A stretch of 47,160 bases of DNA from Streptomyces sp. SID486 (GTDB lineage: Bacteria > Actinomycetota > Actinomycetes > Streptomycetales > Streptomycetaceae). How positions within the stretch are numbered: the first letter of the stretch is position 1; every line of letters starts with the position of its first letter. This document shows positions 7,521 through 16,236 of this stretch, in pieces. The stretch spans positions 1 to 47,160 of the forward strand of contig NZ_WWJT01000070.1 of the NCBI RefSeq assembly GCF_009865385.1, given 5' to 3'. A model generated the notes under the pieces. It worked only from the letters and a program-made list of their open reading frames with translations, searched no databases and was not told where the DNA came from. The position numbers and the translations under genes are program-made.

Positions 7521-8651
7521 CTAACGAGGCGGTCCGAGCACCTCGTCGGCGCTGCGCGGCTCCGTGCGCGGCTGCCGGTTGAGCTTGTGGCGTTGGACGG
7601 AGGAGCGCCGGTAGACCTCCTTGCGGGCCCGCATGATGTTGCCGAGGGGAGCGTGCTCGGCGGTGACCCGCCAGGGCGTGAAGGACAGCGAGTCCATCTT
7701 CGCCAGGTTCTCCGGGCCGGAGATGTCCTGCCTCGGAAGCCGCAGCCGGGCGACCGTGACGGAGGGCGAGAGCTGCTCGGGCCACTCCACGGTGGTGTCC
7801 TCCACCGGCATCCGCTCCAGGTCGGTGCAGAGCTGGACCTGGATGTCGAAGGCGTAGGGCCGCTCCTGCAGCTCGGCCTGCAGGGCCGGGCGGAACACCT
7901 CCTCCCCGGAGGCCGGGTCGATGTGCCGCCGGACCACCGCGGCGGCGGCGGACGGTTCGGGGGTGAAGCGCACCTTGGCCACATGGTCCCCGTGCCGGAC
8001 CGCCCCCATGGTCCAGTAGCTCGACAGCAGCAGGTTCGCCGCAGGGGTCTTGGACAGGCGGAGGAAGGCCAGGAACTCGTCCCACGCCCAGTCGTCCTGG
8101 TCCAGCGTCCCCTTGCCGGTGACGAAGTCGGTGAAGAAGCTGCGCGCGCCGGGACGGCCCCGGGAGAAGTAGGCCGGTGCGTTCAGGAACAGCTCCTGGA
8201 TGAAGACGTAGTGCTCGACGGTGTTGCAGAAGAAGATCGGTCCGTTGATGTTGGCGTAGTCGAACGTGCCCGTGTCCGGCTCGTCGTCCAGCAGGGTCGG
8301 GCCGGGCATGCCGAACATCTTCAGGGCCAGTCCGGTGGCGGCGCCCAGCCTCGCGTCGGCTCCGGCGTGCGGCGAGCCGTTGGAGAAGCGGATGAGCGCG
8401 TCGTGGGTCCCCGGGGTCGCGTAGACGCCCTGGGCGTACTCGGCGGGGAGCCCGTCCAGGATCTCCACCTCTCCCCGGACCAGGCCGTAGCCCTTGGCGT
8501 GGGCGTCACGCAGGGCCTGACCGGTGCCGCCGGCCGCCACGGACTCGGCGATGTAGCTCTCGGTCCTGTCGATCACCGTCTGCAGGTGCTTGTCGAAGTC
8601 CGGGTCGTCGTCCTCGATGTCAGGTGTGTAGCGGACGAACTGTGCTGCCAT
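7521..8651 (-). CDS. Catalase-like heme protein (catalase family, short form)
   Basis: 376 residues from an ATG preceded by GGGAGG. The N-terminus carries AHAKGYGLVRGEVEIL (~50-65), in which His51 matches the catalase distal histidine in its HA-x-G context. RFSNGSPHAGADARLGAATG (~88-107) and LALKMFG match the RFS...DPRGFALKF block of catalases, and a C-terminal Tyr in RARKEVYRRSS may be the heme ligand. At 376 residues it is well short of classical catalases (about 480+), as in the y4iL-like / catalase-related group. Activity could be H2O2 dismutation or, as in catalase-related allene oxide synthases, organic or lipid hydroperoxide conversion; sequence alone does not decide. It lies 54 bp downstream of the Dyp peroxidase on the same strand, so co-transcription and a shared oxidative role are likely. 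Confidence 0.85.
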   Translation of the reverse strand: MAAQFVRYTPDIEDDDPDFDKHLQTVIDRTESYIAESVAAGGTGQALRDAHAKGYGLVRGEVEILDGLPAEYAQGVYATPGTHDALIRFSNGSPHAGADARLGAATGLALKMFGMPGPTLLDDEPDTGTFDYANINGPIFFCNTVEHYVFIQELFLNAPAYFSRGRPGARSFFTDFVTGKGTLDQDDWAWDEFLAFLRLSKTPAANLLLSSYWTMGAVRHGDHVAKVRFTPEPSAAAAVVRRHIDPASGEEVFRPALQAELQERPYAFDIQVQLCTDLERMPVEDTTVEWPEQLSPSVTVARLRLPRQDISGPENLAKMDSLSFTPWRVTAEHAPLGNIMRARKEVYRRSSVQRHKLNRQPRTEPRSADEVLGPPR

Positions 8652-8705
8652 GGCTTCGGCCTCCCTTCGGAAGGCGTGTTCGGACGTCGGGGACGGCGGT
8701 CCCCC

Positions 8706-10058
8706 TCAGTCCTCCAGTTCGGCGAGCCAGCGCAGGGCGCGCAGACCCGGCACGAAGCAGTACTCGCCGCCGCGGGTGGCCACGAAGCTGGGCAGGTTCC
8801 GCAGCCGGCGCCGGACCGGCTTCTCCGGGATGGTGACGCTGCCCGTCCCGCCGTGGTGCCCGGCCACGGGGTCCTGCTCCCCGGGGTAGCCGATGAAGTT
8901 GCCGTCGTTGACCCACTCGGCCTTGATGAACTCGAACTGCCGCTCAAGGTGGGCGCCGATGAAGACTCCGACCAGACCGCGGTCGGCGCCGTCGTCCTCC
9001 AGCACGCCCTCGGGCAGCGGCGGGCCGTAGGTGGTGCCGCGGCGGATGAGCCGGTGCATCCGGGCGTCACCGATGATCGTGGCGTCACGGGGGTTGTTGC
9101 GGCGGATGTGCGCGCCGGCGGGACAGCGCAGGCCGCGGTCGTCGTTCTCCCGGTACAGGAAGTTGTTGACGCGCTGCGGATCCGCGGCCAGTTCCGGGTC
9201 GTCGTGGTCCGGCGTCAGCGTCAGCGGTGCCCCGCTCGGCCAGCGCCCGATCATCTTCGCCGCCAGGAGTGCCTCCTCCTCGGCGCCGGAGCTGTTGGCG
9301 CGCAGGTAGCGGCGCCAGGCCGCCACGTCGGTGTGGATCTTGCGCACGGCCACGTAGGTGCCGTTGCGGCCCAGCACGTCGGGGCTGGGCATGGGCGGCA
9401 GGTTCCCGGTCTCGTCGGGGTAGCCGAGGATGAACTCGCCGGCCTTGATGGGGGCTTCCTGCGGATTGGAGCCGGGCAGTCCGACTCCCTCGATGTTCGG
9501 GTGGCTGATGCCGTCGCGGAAGCCGAAGGTGGTGCGCCCGGTCGGGAGCTGGTGGACGTCCTGCTGCCAGATCACCTCGACACCCGGGGTCTCCCGGAGA
9601 GCGGCCCCGGCCCGCTCCAGCTCCCGTTCCAGCTGCCCGGCGTCGGAGGACAGGGCGCTCAGCGCGATGTGGACCTCGCCGGTCCCGAAGGGGGCCTCCC
9701 AGTTGGCCGGGGCGTTCTCCCCCACGTCCCCGATCAGCCCGGCCCGCGCGGCCATGCCCTCCCGGAACGCCCGCGGGAAGCTGTCCAGCGATTCCTGAGG
9801 CACACCCAGGGCCCTCAGCCCCTGGTAGGTGAACGCCACGGCCACCCAGGCGTCGTGACTCCGGTCCGGGCTCGGCAGACCGCCCGAGGTCACCGGGAGC
9901 AACCGCCGCAGCAGGGCACGCCCGGCGTGGCGGTCGTCGACACGCAGGAAGACGAACTTCCCCTCGTAGGGCACGGGCCGCGGACGCAGCGCCCCGCTCT
10001 GGATGTCGTCGATGTCGACCCGCACACCGGCCGTGTCCCCGCTGTCCACCGTGTTCAT
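8706..10058 (-). CDS. Dyp-type heme peroxidase
   Basis: 450 residues from an ATG with GGAGG upstream. It contains the signature GFRDG (residues 179-183, catalytic Asp182) followed by ISHP, and the proximal-heme region CPAGAHIRRNNPR (His317, with Arg319/Arg320 close by). The length fits the longer Dyp subfamilies. No Tat or Sec signal peptide is visible at the N-terminus (MNTVDSGDTAGVRVDIDD), so it is probably cytoplasmic. Dyp peroxidases use H2O2 to oxidise dyes, phenolics or other bulky substrates. No encapsulin gene is nearby and the C-terminus (LRWLAELED) does not look like an encapsulin-targeting peptide. It sits between the catalase-like gene and the 196-residue gene at 10279-10869, all on one strand. 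Confidence 0.93.
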   Translation of the reverse strand: MNTVDSGDTAGVRVDIDDIQSGALRPRPVPYEGKFVFLRVDDRHAGRALLRRLLPVTSGGLPSPDRSHDAWVAVAFTYQGLRALGVPQESLDSFPRAFREGMAARAGLIGDVGENAPANWEAPFGTGEVHIALSALSSDAGQLERELERAGAALRETPGVEVIWQQDVHQLPTGRTTFGFRDGISHPNIEGVGLPGSNPQEAPIKAGEFILGYPDETGNLPPMPSPDVLGRNGTYVAVRKIHTDVAAWRRYLRANSSGAEEEALLAAKMIGRWPSGAPLTLTPDHDDPELAADPQRVNNFLYRENDDRGLRCPAGAHIRRNNPRDATIIGDARMHRLIRRGTTYGPPLPEGVLEDDGADRGLVGVFIGAHLERQFEFIKAEWVNDGNFIGYPGEQDPVAGHHGGTGSVTIPEKPVRRRLRNLPSFVATRGGEYCFVPGLRALRWLAELED

Positions 10059-10278
10059 GGTCGCTCGTGCCTCCGTATCGGTATCCGCTGGGCGACCCCG
10101 TTCCGGCAGGCGTCCGGTGGCCGGCCCGGTACGCCGGCGCCGGGACGGCGCTCGACGGGGGCCTGCTCTGCGGGAGCCGGTGCCGGGGTGGCGCCCGGCG
10201 GCGGGCGGGCTCTCGGGTACCGGCGCCGGACCGGCTCCCGACGGCGCACCGGCTCGCGGGCCGGCCGCGCCACGGGTT

Positions 10279-10869
10279 CTAGGCGGAGGCCTCGTCCAGC
10301 AGCTTCTGGAAAGCGGGCGTGGCGACCAGCTCCGCGTTGGCCGGGTTGTCCAGTGCCGCCCGGAACTCCGGGGTGTCCAGCACCTCCTGGAACGCCTGGC
10401 TCACGCGCTGGTCCTTCCAGACCTGCTGAACGGTCAGGTCGGGATAGGAACTCACGAAGACACCGGCGGGCTCCTGGTGGGAGACGAACCAGTCCTTCAC
10501 CCCCGGATCCTTGACGCCGGGGAACCCTTCGGTGTGCGAGAAGACCTTGTCGAAGCGGTCCCCGACCTCCGTCTGGGCGAAGTCGTCGATGTAGTTGTCC
10601 CAGGAGCCGTCGAAGACGCTGGCGAACATGTGCCGGGTGTCGTTGTCGAAGATCACGTGCCGTGCGTCGTGCAGGGTGCCGATCTGGCGCAGGGCCGCGT
10701 GGACTCTCTCGTCGTTCGTGGCATCGGCGAGCATGGCCAGATCCTCGCGCATGGCGTCCGCGTGGCCCGGTTTGATCTCGGTGAAGACGGTGAACTCATG
10801 GGAGACCCCGTCCGACCTGCCTGGCCGCTCGGGGTGAGCTGATCGAGTCGCACCTGTCGTCGCAGTCAT
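10279..10869 (-). CDS. Hypothetical protein, probable dimeric alpha/beta-barrel, linked to peroxidases
   Basis: 196 residues. The ATG at 10869 has AGGAG 9 nt upstream and is preferred to a longer reading that would translate a tandem-repeat region. The sequence opens with a strand-like EFTVFTEIKPGHADAMRED, continues IGTLHDARHVIFDNDTRHMFASVFDGSWDNYIDDF, and ends in a helical tail. The pattern of a beta strand, a helix starting with xxGHxxxMR, and a strand ending in FxSVFDGSW resembles antibiotic-monooxygenase/EthD-type dimeric barrels, some of which bind heme. That fold is inferred from pattern only; I do not recognise a named family. It is first in the leftward group with the Dyp peroxidase and the catalase-like gene and may be a heme- or substrate-handling partner. 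Confidence 0.65.
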   Translation of the reverse strand: MTATTGATRSAHPERPGRSDGVSHEFTVFTEIKPGHADAMREDLAMLADATNDERVHAALRQIGTLHDARHVIFDNDTRHMFASVFDGSWDNYIDDFAQTEVGDRFDKVFSHTEGFPGVKDPGVKDWFVSHQEPAGVFVSSYPDLTVQQVWKDQRVSQAFQEVLDTPEFRAALDNPANAELVATPAFQKLLDEASA

Positions 10870-11051
10870 CGTGTGATTCTCCTGCCACGGATCGGTGCAA
10901 GGGACGCCCAGCGCCCGGGCATGAGGCGCCATCGCCCTCACACGCCCATCCTCACCGCGGATGTACGGCCCCGCATCTCGGCCCCGGACGCCGGGACGAG
11001 CACCTCCCGTACCGGGTGCCGCCCTGTGCCCGCCCGGTGCCGCAGCGGAGG

Positions 11052-11114
11052 CCGTGCGCACGTCAGGGGAGACCGTGCGCACGTCAGGGGAGACCGTGCG
11101 CACGTCAGAGGGAG
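11052..11114. repeat. Three 21-bp tandem repeats each with palindrome CGTGCGCACG
   Basis: Copies lie at 11052-11072, 11073-11093 and 11094-11114. The first two are identical and the third drifts in its last bases. Each contains the perfect 10-bp palindrome CGTGCGCACG. A 21-bp period is two helical turns, so bound dimers would line up on one face of the DNA. This is a candidate operator array about 180 bp upstream of the 196-residue gene and 237 bp upstream of the GAP gene. Confidence 0.8.
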
Positions 11115-11278
11115 CTCCCGAGGACAGATGGAGCCGGGCGCAGGAAGATGGGACGGGGCGTGCCGGGTACAGGTCGTCGCCTCACCGGCCGGCCGTCCGG
11201 GCGTGGCCGTGCAGCCGCGGCGCGGCCGATCGCACGGCAAGGCGCTGCACCGCCCGGGCACCAGGCACCCTGCCTCCG

Positions 11279-11324
11279 CCCGACCTCTGCTCGACCGGCC
11301 ACCCGACCTCTGCTCGACCGGCCA
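11279..11324. repeat. Perfect 23-bp direct repeat upstream of GAP-family gene
   Basis: The unit starting CCCGACCTCTGCTCGACC occurs at 11279-11301 and 11302-11324 without differences. It ends 16 bp before the GGAGG of the gene starting at 11351, so it falls in the expected 5' UTR or promoter region. Confidence 0.8.
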
Positions 11325-11350
11325 CCACCTGAACCCAGTTGGAGGCAACC

Positions 11351-12025
11351 ATGGGCGCAGTTCTCGGTGACGTACTGGGTTTTGCGGCCGGCGTCGCGGT
11401 CAGTCCGCTTCCGATCATCGCCGTCATCCTCATCCTCGCCACACCCCGGGGACGTCTCAACGGAGTCCTGTTCACCGTCGGCTGGATCCTCGGGCTGGCG
11501 GTACTGGGCGCGGTGATGCTGGCGGTCGCCTCCCCCGCGGGCGCCTCCACGAACAAGCACCCGGCCACCTGGGTGGGAGCCCTCAAGCTCGCACTCGGCC
11601 TGCTGCTCCTCGTGTTCGGCGCCCGGCAGTGGCGGCGGCGCCCGAAGGATCCCTCGCAGGCGAAGCTGCCGAAGTGGATGGGAGCGATCGACCGCCTCAC
11701 GCCGGTCAAGATCTTCGGACTGGGGGCGGCCCTGGCCGCGCTCAACGCCAAGAACGCCCCGCTGACCATCGCCGCGGGCGCCGCGATCGGCTCGGCCGGT
11801 CTGCCGGTCGGGCAGCAGATCGCATCACTGGCGATCTTCGTCGTGATCGCCACCCTGGGTCTGCTGGTCCCGCTCGGAGTCTTCCTCCTGGGAGGAGAGC
11901 GGGCCCGGAACACACTCGGGAACTGGAAGGACTGGGCGGCTCAGCACAACGTCGCCGTGATGGCCGTGCTGTTCTTCGTCCTCGGCCTGAAGCTGGTCGG
12001 AGACGGCGTCTCGATCCTGACCTGA
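11351..12025 (+). CDS. GAP/Sap family integral membrane protein (sulfolipid-1-addressing-like)
   Basis: 224 residues. The ATG at 11351 is chosen because GGAGG lies 5 bp upstream. Six hydrophobic segments are visible: VLGDVLGFAAGVAVSPLPIIAV, GVLFTVGWILGLAVLGAVML, ALKLALGLLLLVFG, FGLGAALAALNAKNAPLTIAAG, SLAIFVVIATLGLLVPLGVFLL and VAVMAVLFFVLGLKLVGDGV. The early SPLPI, the mid-protein NAKN and the C-terminal GLKLxGDG are features of the GAP (Sap, PF11139) family. Mycobacterial members help move glycopeptidolipids or sulfolipids to the cell surface; these belong to a LysE-like exporter superfamily. The cargo in Streptomyces is unknown. It is divergent from the peroxidase group and convergent with the gene at 12252. 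Confidence 0.8.
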   Translation: MGAVLGDVLGFAAGVAVSPLPIIAVILILATPRGRLNGVLFTVGWILGLAVLGAVMLAVASPAGASTNKHPATWVGALKLALGLLLLVFGARQWRRRPKDPSQAKLPKWMGAIDRLTPVKIFGLGAALAALNAKNAPLTIAAGAAIGSAGLPVGQQIASLAIFVVIATLGLLVPLGVFLLGGERARNTLGNWKDWAAQHNVAVMAVLFFVLGLKLVGDGVSILT

Positions 12026-12160
12026 ACCGGCGGTGCGGCCTCCGGGCCTCTCCCAAGTGCCGTGACGGCGACGTCGGTTGATGGCGGAACGGTCGTGCTG
12101 CGGCCGGAAGAACCTCCCGGGGAGTTCACGGCATCCGGTGCGGTGCAACCGCAAGGCGGA

Positions 12161-12196
12161 GCATCACCCGCGCAACCGGATGTACCCGGGTGATGC
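12161..12196. terminator. Hairpin between convergent genes, probable bidirectional terminator
   Basis: GCATCACCCG (12161-12170) pairs perfectly with CGGGTGATGC (12187-12196) around a 16-nt loop. It lies between the end of the GAP gene (12025) and the end of the leftward gene at 12252, where a shared terminator is expected. There is no U-tract, as is usual in Streptomyces. Confidence 0.6.
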
Positions 12197-12251
12197 GACA
12201 ACGCGGCGGAGGCGCCGTGCCGGACGTCGCGAGCCGGTGAGCTTCCGGCGG

Positions 12252-12740
12252 CTAGTCGTCCTCGAAACGCCAGAGGACCAGGACGTTCTCGTCCGACACC
12301 CCGACCAGGCAGATGTCGATCGTGGTGCCCGCGAGGACGTTGGCGTGAAATGACGGAGCCAAGAACTCACCCTCTTCGCCGTCTTCCGCGTGCCCGTGGT
12401 TGGTGAAGAAACGTGCACCGTTCCCCACGGCCCCGAGGAGCTCCCGCAGGCAGGCGTCGCGTTCCTCATCCGGTGCGCGAAGGGACGCGCAAGGACCGTA
12501 CAGAAGGGATCCGACCGAGATCAGTGCGGCCAACTGCGCGGCCTGGCCGGGTGAGACCTCCAGGATGCCGCCCCGCAACTCCTGGCGATCGACCTGCCGA
12601 AGTACGGGATTCCCCTGGATCGCTTTCATCACCGTGTCGTGCCAGTCCGCACCGCCACGGGCCACGAGCGCGGCGAAGGACCGACGCTCGTCGAAACGCC
12701 CCCGTGCGCATGCCGGCAGACCCACCTTCCCCTGCGTCAC
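12252..12740 (-). CDS. Hypothetical protein, 162 residues
   Basis: The GTG at 12740 is preceded by GGGGAGG. The protein begins MTQGKVGLPACARGRFDERRS and ends VGVSDENVLVLWRFEDD. It is soluble, of mixed composition, with one moderately hydrophobic stretch (SPGQAAQLAALISVGSLLYG) and an acidic C-terminus; no signal peptide or known motif is visible. I do not recognise it. The acidic tail and position beside a broken gene related to large Streptomyces proteins of unknown, possibly secreted, type would fit an immunity-like or orphan accessory gene, but that is guesswork. The start codon lies only 55 bp from the start of the broken + strand gene, so the junction probably marks a rearrangement. Confidence 0.55.
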   Translation of the reverse strand: MTQGKVGLPACARGRFDERRSFAALVARGGADWHDTVMKAIQGNPVLRQVDRQELRGGILEVSPGQAAQLAALISVGSLLYGPCASLRAPDEERDACLRELLGAVGNGARFFTNHGHAEDGEEGEFLAPSFHANVLAGTTIDICLVGVSDENVLVLWRFEDD

Positions 12741-12768
12741 AGATCCTCCCCTTCGCGAGCGAGACGGT

Positions 12769-12787
12769 GGGGCAGCGTTACTGCCCC
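12769..12787. promoter_or_regulatory. Small perfect inverted repeat between divergent starts
   Basis: GGGGCAG (12769-12775) and CTGCCCC (12781-12787) flank the 5-nt centre CGTTA. The palindrome sits in the 54-bp gap between the gene starting at 12740 and the broken gene at 12795. It could be an operator or a residual terminator. Confidence 0.4.
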
Positions 12788-12794
12788 GGCGACG

Positions 12795-13230
12795 ATGTCC
12801 AGAGCACTCTCGAACTTCTACTTCACCAAGGAACTCGACGAGAACCGGTTCTACGCAGTGGGTGGCGCCAACAGCGACGTGACCGGTGTGGTCACGGCGG
12901 TACTCGACGGCCGCGGCAACCCGAAGATCGGCGTCGACTATCAGACGAACGTCTGGGACCGGTACAACTGGGACGAAGGCAAGGGGGTCACCATCGGCCC
13001 GCTGGACATCCCGGACGGACAGCTGGCGAAGCTGCACCGGACCGGACTCGCCCGGAGTTCGACATGGGGGCAGCAGTGGTGTCAAGCAATTCGATCTCGC
13101 CTCCTCGCAGCCCGACGACGACCCGCTGCCGGGTCCTGACGAAAGCAGGGACGGACGCATGGACCCCGGCCGGGAGCAGCAGCAGGGCCGCACGGCCGGC
13201 AGGGAGACGGGCAGGACGGCGGTCCGGTGA
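12795..13230 (+). pseudogene. Truncated and twice-frameshifted gene remnant (YQTNVWDRYNWD family)
   Basis: From the ATG at 12795 the frame gives LSNFYFTKELDENRFYAVGG, then VDYQTNVWDRYNWDEGKGV and LAKLHRTGLAR. This is the C-terminal module of a family of larger Streptomyces proteins of unknown function, so the N-terminus is missing. After GLAR the natural continuation is EFDM in frame 2 and then GSSGVKQFDLASSQPDDDPLPG in frame 3, ending at a TGA at 13228-13230. Restoring one G at about 13050 and one G in the G-run at about 13066 would rebuild a single frame. The end overlaps the GTG of the next gene by 4 bp, as in a coupled operon, which supports this reconstruction. No ribosome-binding site precedes the ATG. 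Confidence 0.7.
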
Positions 13231-13916
13231 ACGACTTCTCCCCCTACCGGACCCCCGAGGGCCCCGTCGGGGACGGCGGCAGCAGCCGTGGTCGCCGACG
13301 AGGGTGGCTCGTGGCTGCCGCCCTGACCACCGCCGCGGTGACCGTGGCCGGCGCCGCTGTCGTCGCGGGACCGCTGCTCAGCGGCGGCGGTGACCGGGCG
13401 GCGGACAGGGGGCCGGACACACGGTGGGCCGAGGGGATCACACCCGAGTGGATGAGCGACCACATGGGTCTCGACGTCCCGGCCACGGCCCGGTCCGCCC
13501 AGGCCGCCTACAAGGTCACGTCCCGCTTCGACACCGGCCTCCTCACCTTCACCCTGACGAGGTCCGAGGCCGAGTCCTACCTCGCAGAGCACCCTCCGTC
13601 CGGCAAGTGGCTGACGCCGGCGGCGGCACAGCCCGACACACCTGCGTCGGATTTCGCCCACCTCGGGCTGCCGGAACCGGAGACGTTCAAGGACGGCATG
13701 CGGTACGGCGACGTCTGCCCCGGCACCGACGACGAGCCCGCCGGCACTCCGGGCGCACTCGCCACCGATCCGTACGACACCTCGGACGACAACTGCACCA
13801 GCCTGTACGCGTACGAGTACGCCTCGAACCGCACCCGCATCTATCTCCGCGCGCACTTCGAACCAGGTGTCAGCCCCCTCCCGAGGACCTCTTCCGCATC
13901 GCCACCGGCACACTGA
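13227..13916 (+). CDS. Membrane-anchored extracytoplasmic hypothetical protein
   Basis: 229 residues from a GTG overlapping the stop of the preceding remnant by four bases (GTGA). A basic cytoplasmic N-terminus (RGRRRG) is followed by one transmembrane helix (WLVAAALTTAAVTVAGAAVVAG, ~27-48) and an extracytoplasmic domain of about 170 residues. The domain contains VTSRFDTGLLTFTLTRSEAESYL, FAHLGLPEPETFKDGMRYGDVCPG, a second Cys in DDNCTSLYAY and RIYLRAHFEPGVSPLP. The two Cys may form a disulfide. In Streptomyces such proteins are often coded just after members of the family broken at 12795, so it is probably the orphaned partner. The Ser/Pro tail looks normal and the frame is intact. No enzymatic motif is visible. 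Confidence 0.7.
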   Translation: MNDFSPYRTPEGPVGDGGSSRGRRRGWLVAAALTTAAVTVAGAAVVAGPLLSGGGDRAADRGPDTRWAEGITPEWMSDHMGLDVPATARSAQAAYKVTSRFDTGLLTFTLTRSEAESYLAEHPPSGKWLTPAAAQPDTPASDFAHLGLPEPETFKDGMRYGDVCPGTDDEPAGTPGALATDPYDTSDDNCTSLYAYEYASNRTRIYLRAHFEPGVSPLPRTSSASPPAH

Positions 13917-14204
13917 GCGCCCATGCCGGTCGCGGGGCTGACAGCGAGTTCTCAGGCACGCCCCTCCACCGCGTCGGACGGATGGCCGGACGCGGTACCG
14001 GTTCGTGTCGCCGCCTACGCGCTGCCGAGATCACCGTCGATGGAGCAGGTCACGCCGACGCCGACGAGCAGCGCCAGGGTGGTGACCGACGCGGCGCTGG
14101 CGGACGAAGGCCGGAGGCGCCGACCGCGGCCGGCGCAACCGCCAACTCGTCCTCACTCGCCCCCGCCGGCGCCTCCGTCACCCGACCGAGTGCCCCGGCC
14201 CACC
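13917..14204. other. 288-bp intergenic region, no supported gene
   Basis: It lies between convergent genes. On the minus strand a short stretch (about 14085 down to 14018) reads ASVTTLALLVGVGVTCSIDGD before a stop. It looks like a piece of a membrane or lipoprotein-like segment but has no start codon or ribosome-binding site, so I treat it as a possible remnant only. Confidence 0.4.
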
Positions 14205-16166
<1,962 letters not shown>

Positions 16167-16236
16167 CGGGGGAACCTTTGTGAGCTGACAGGGGTGACCA
16201 TCTAGCCTAACCCGCCCGGAGACCTCCCCCGTACGC

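Larger units (their letters stand above)
10870..11350. other. 481-bp divergent intergenic region with two tandem-repeat blocks
   Basis: No convincing gene lies here. The region separates the leftward peroxidase group from the rightward GAP-family gene and holds a three-copy 21-bp palindromic repeat (11052-11114) and a two-copy 23-bp repeat (11279-11324), both listed separately. Promoters for both directions should lie here, but I could not place clear -35/-10 pairs. Confidence 0.6.

Noticed and set aside
8706..10058. Encapsulin cargo system around the Dyp peroxidase
   Set aside because: No encapsulin shell gene is nearby and the C-terminus lacks a targeting-peptide pattern.
4561..10514. Very long open frames on the + strand opposite the permease fusion, catalase and Dyp genes (up to about 1040 codons)
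   Set aside because: They are antisense shadows of high-GC genes: they lack family motifs, are rich in Gly/Arg/Gln/Asp, and the opposite strand encodes clear proteins.
10870..11103. Longer N-terminus of the 196-residue protein, reading through the 21-bp repeats
   Set aside because: The ATG at 10869 has a strong ribosome-binding site; the extension is Arg/Pro-rich with a repeat-derived peptide.
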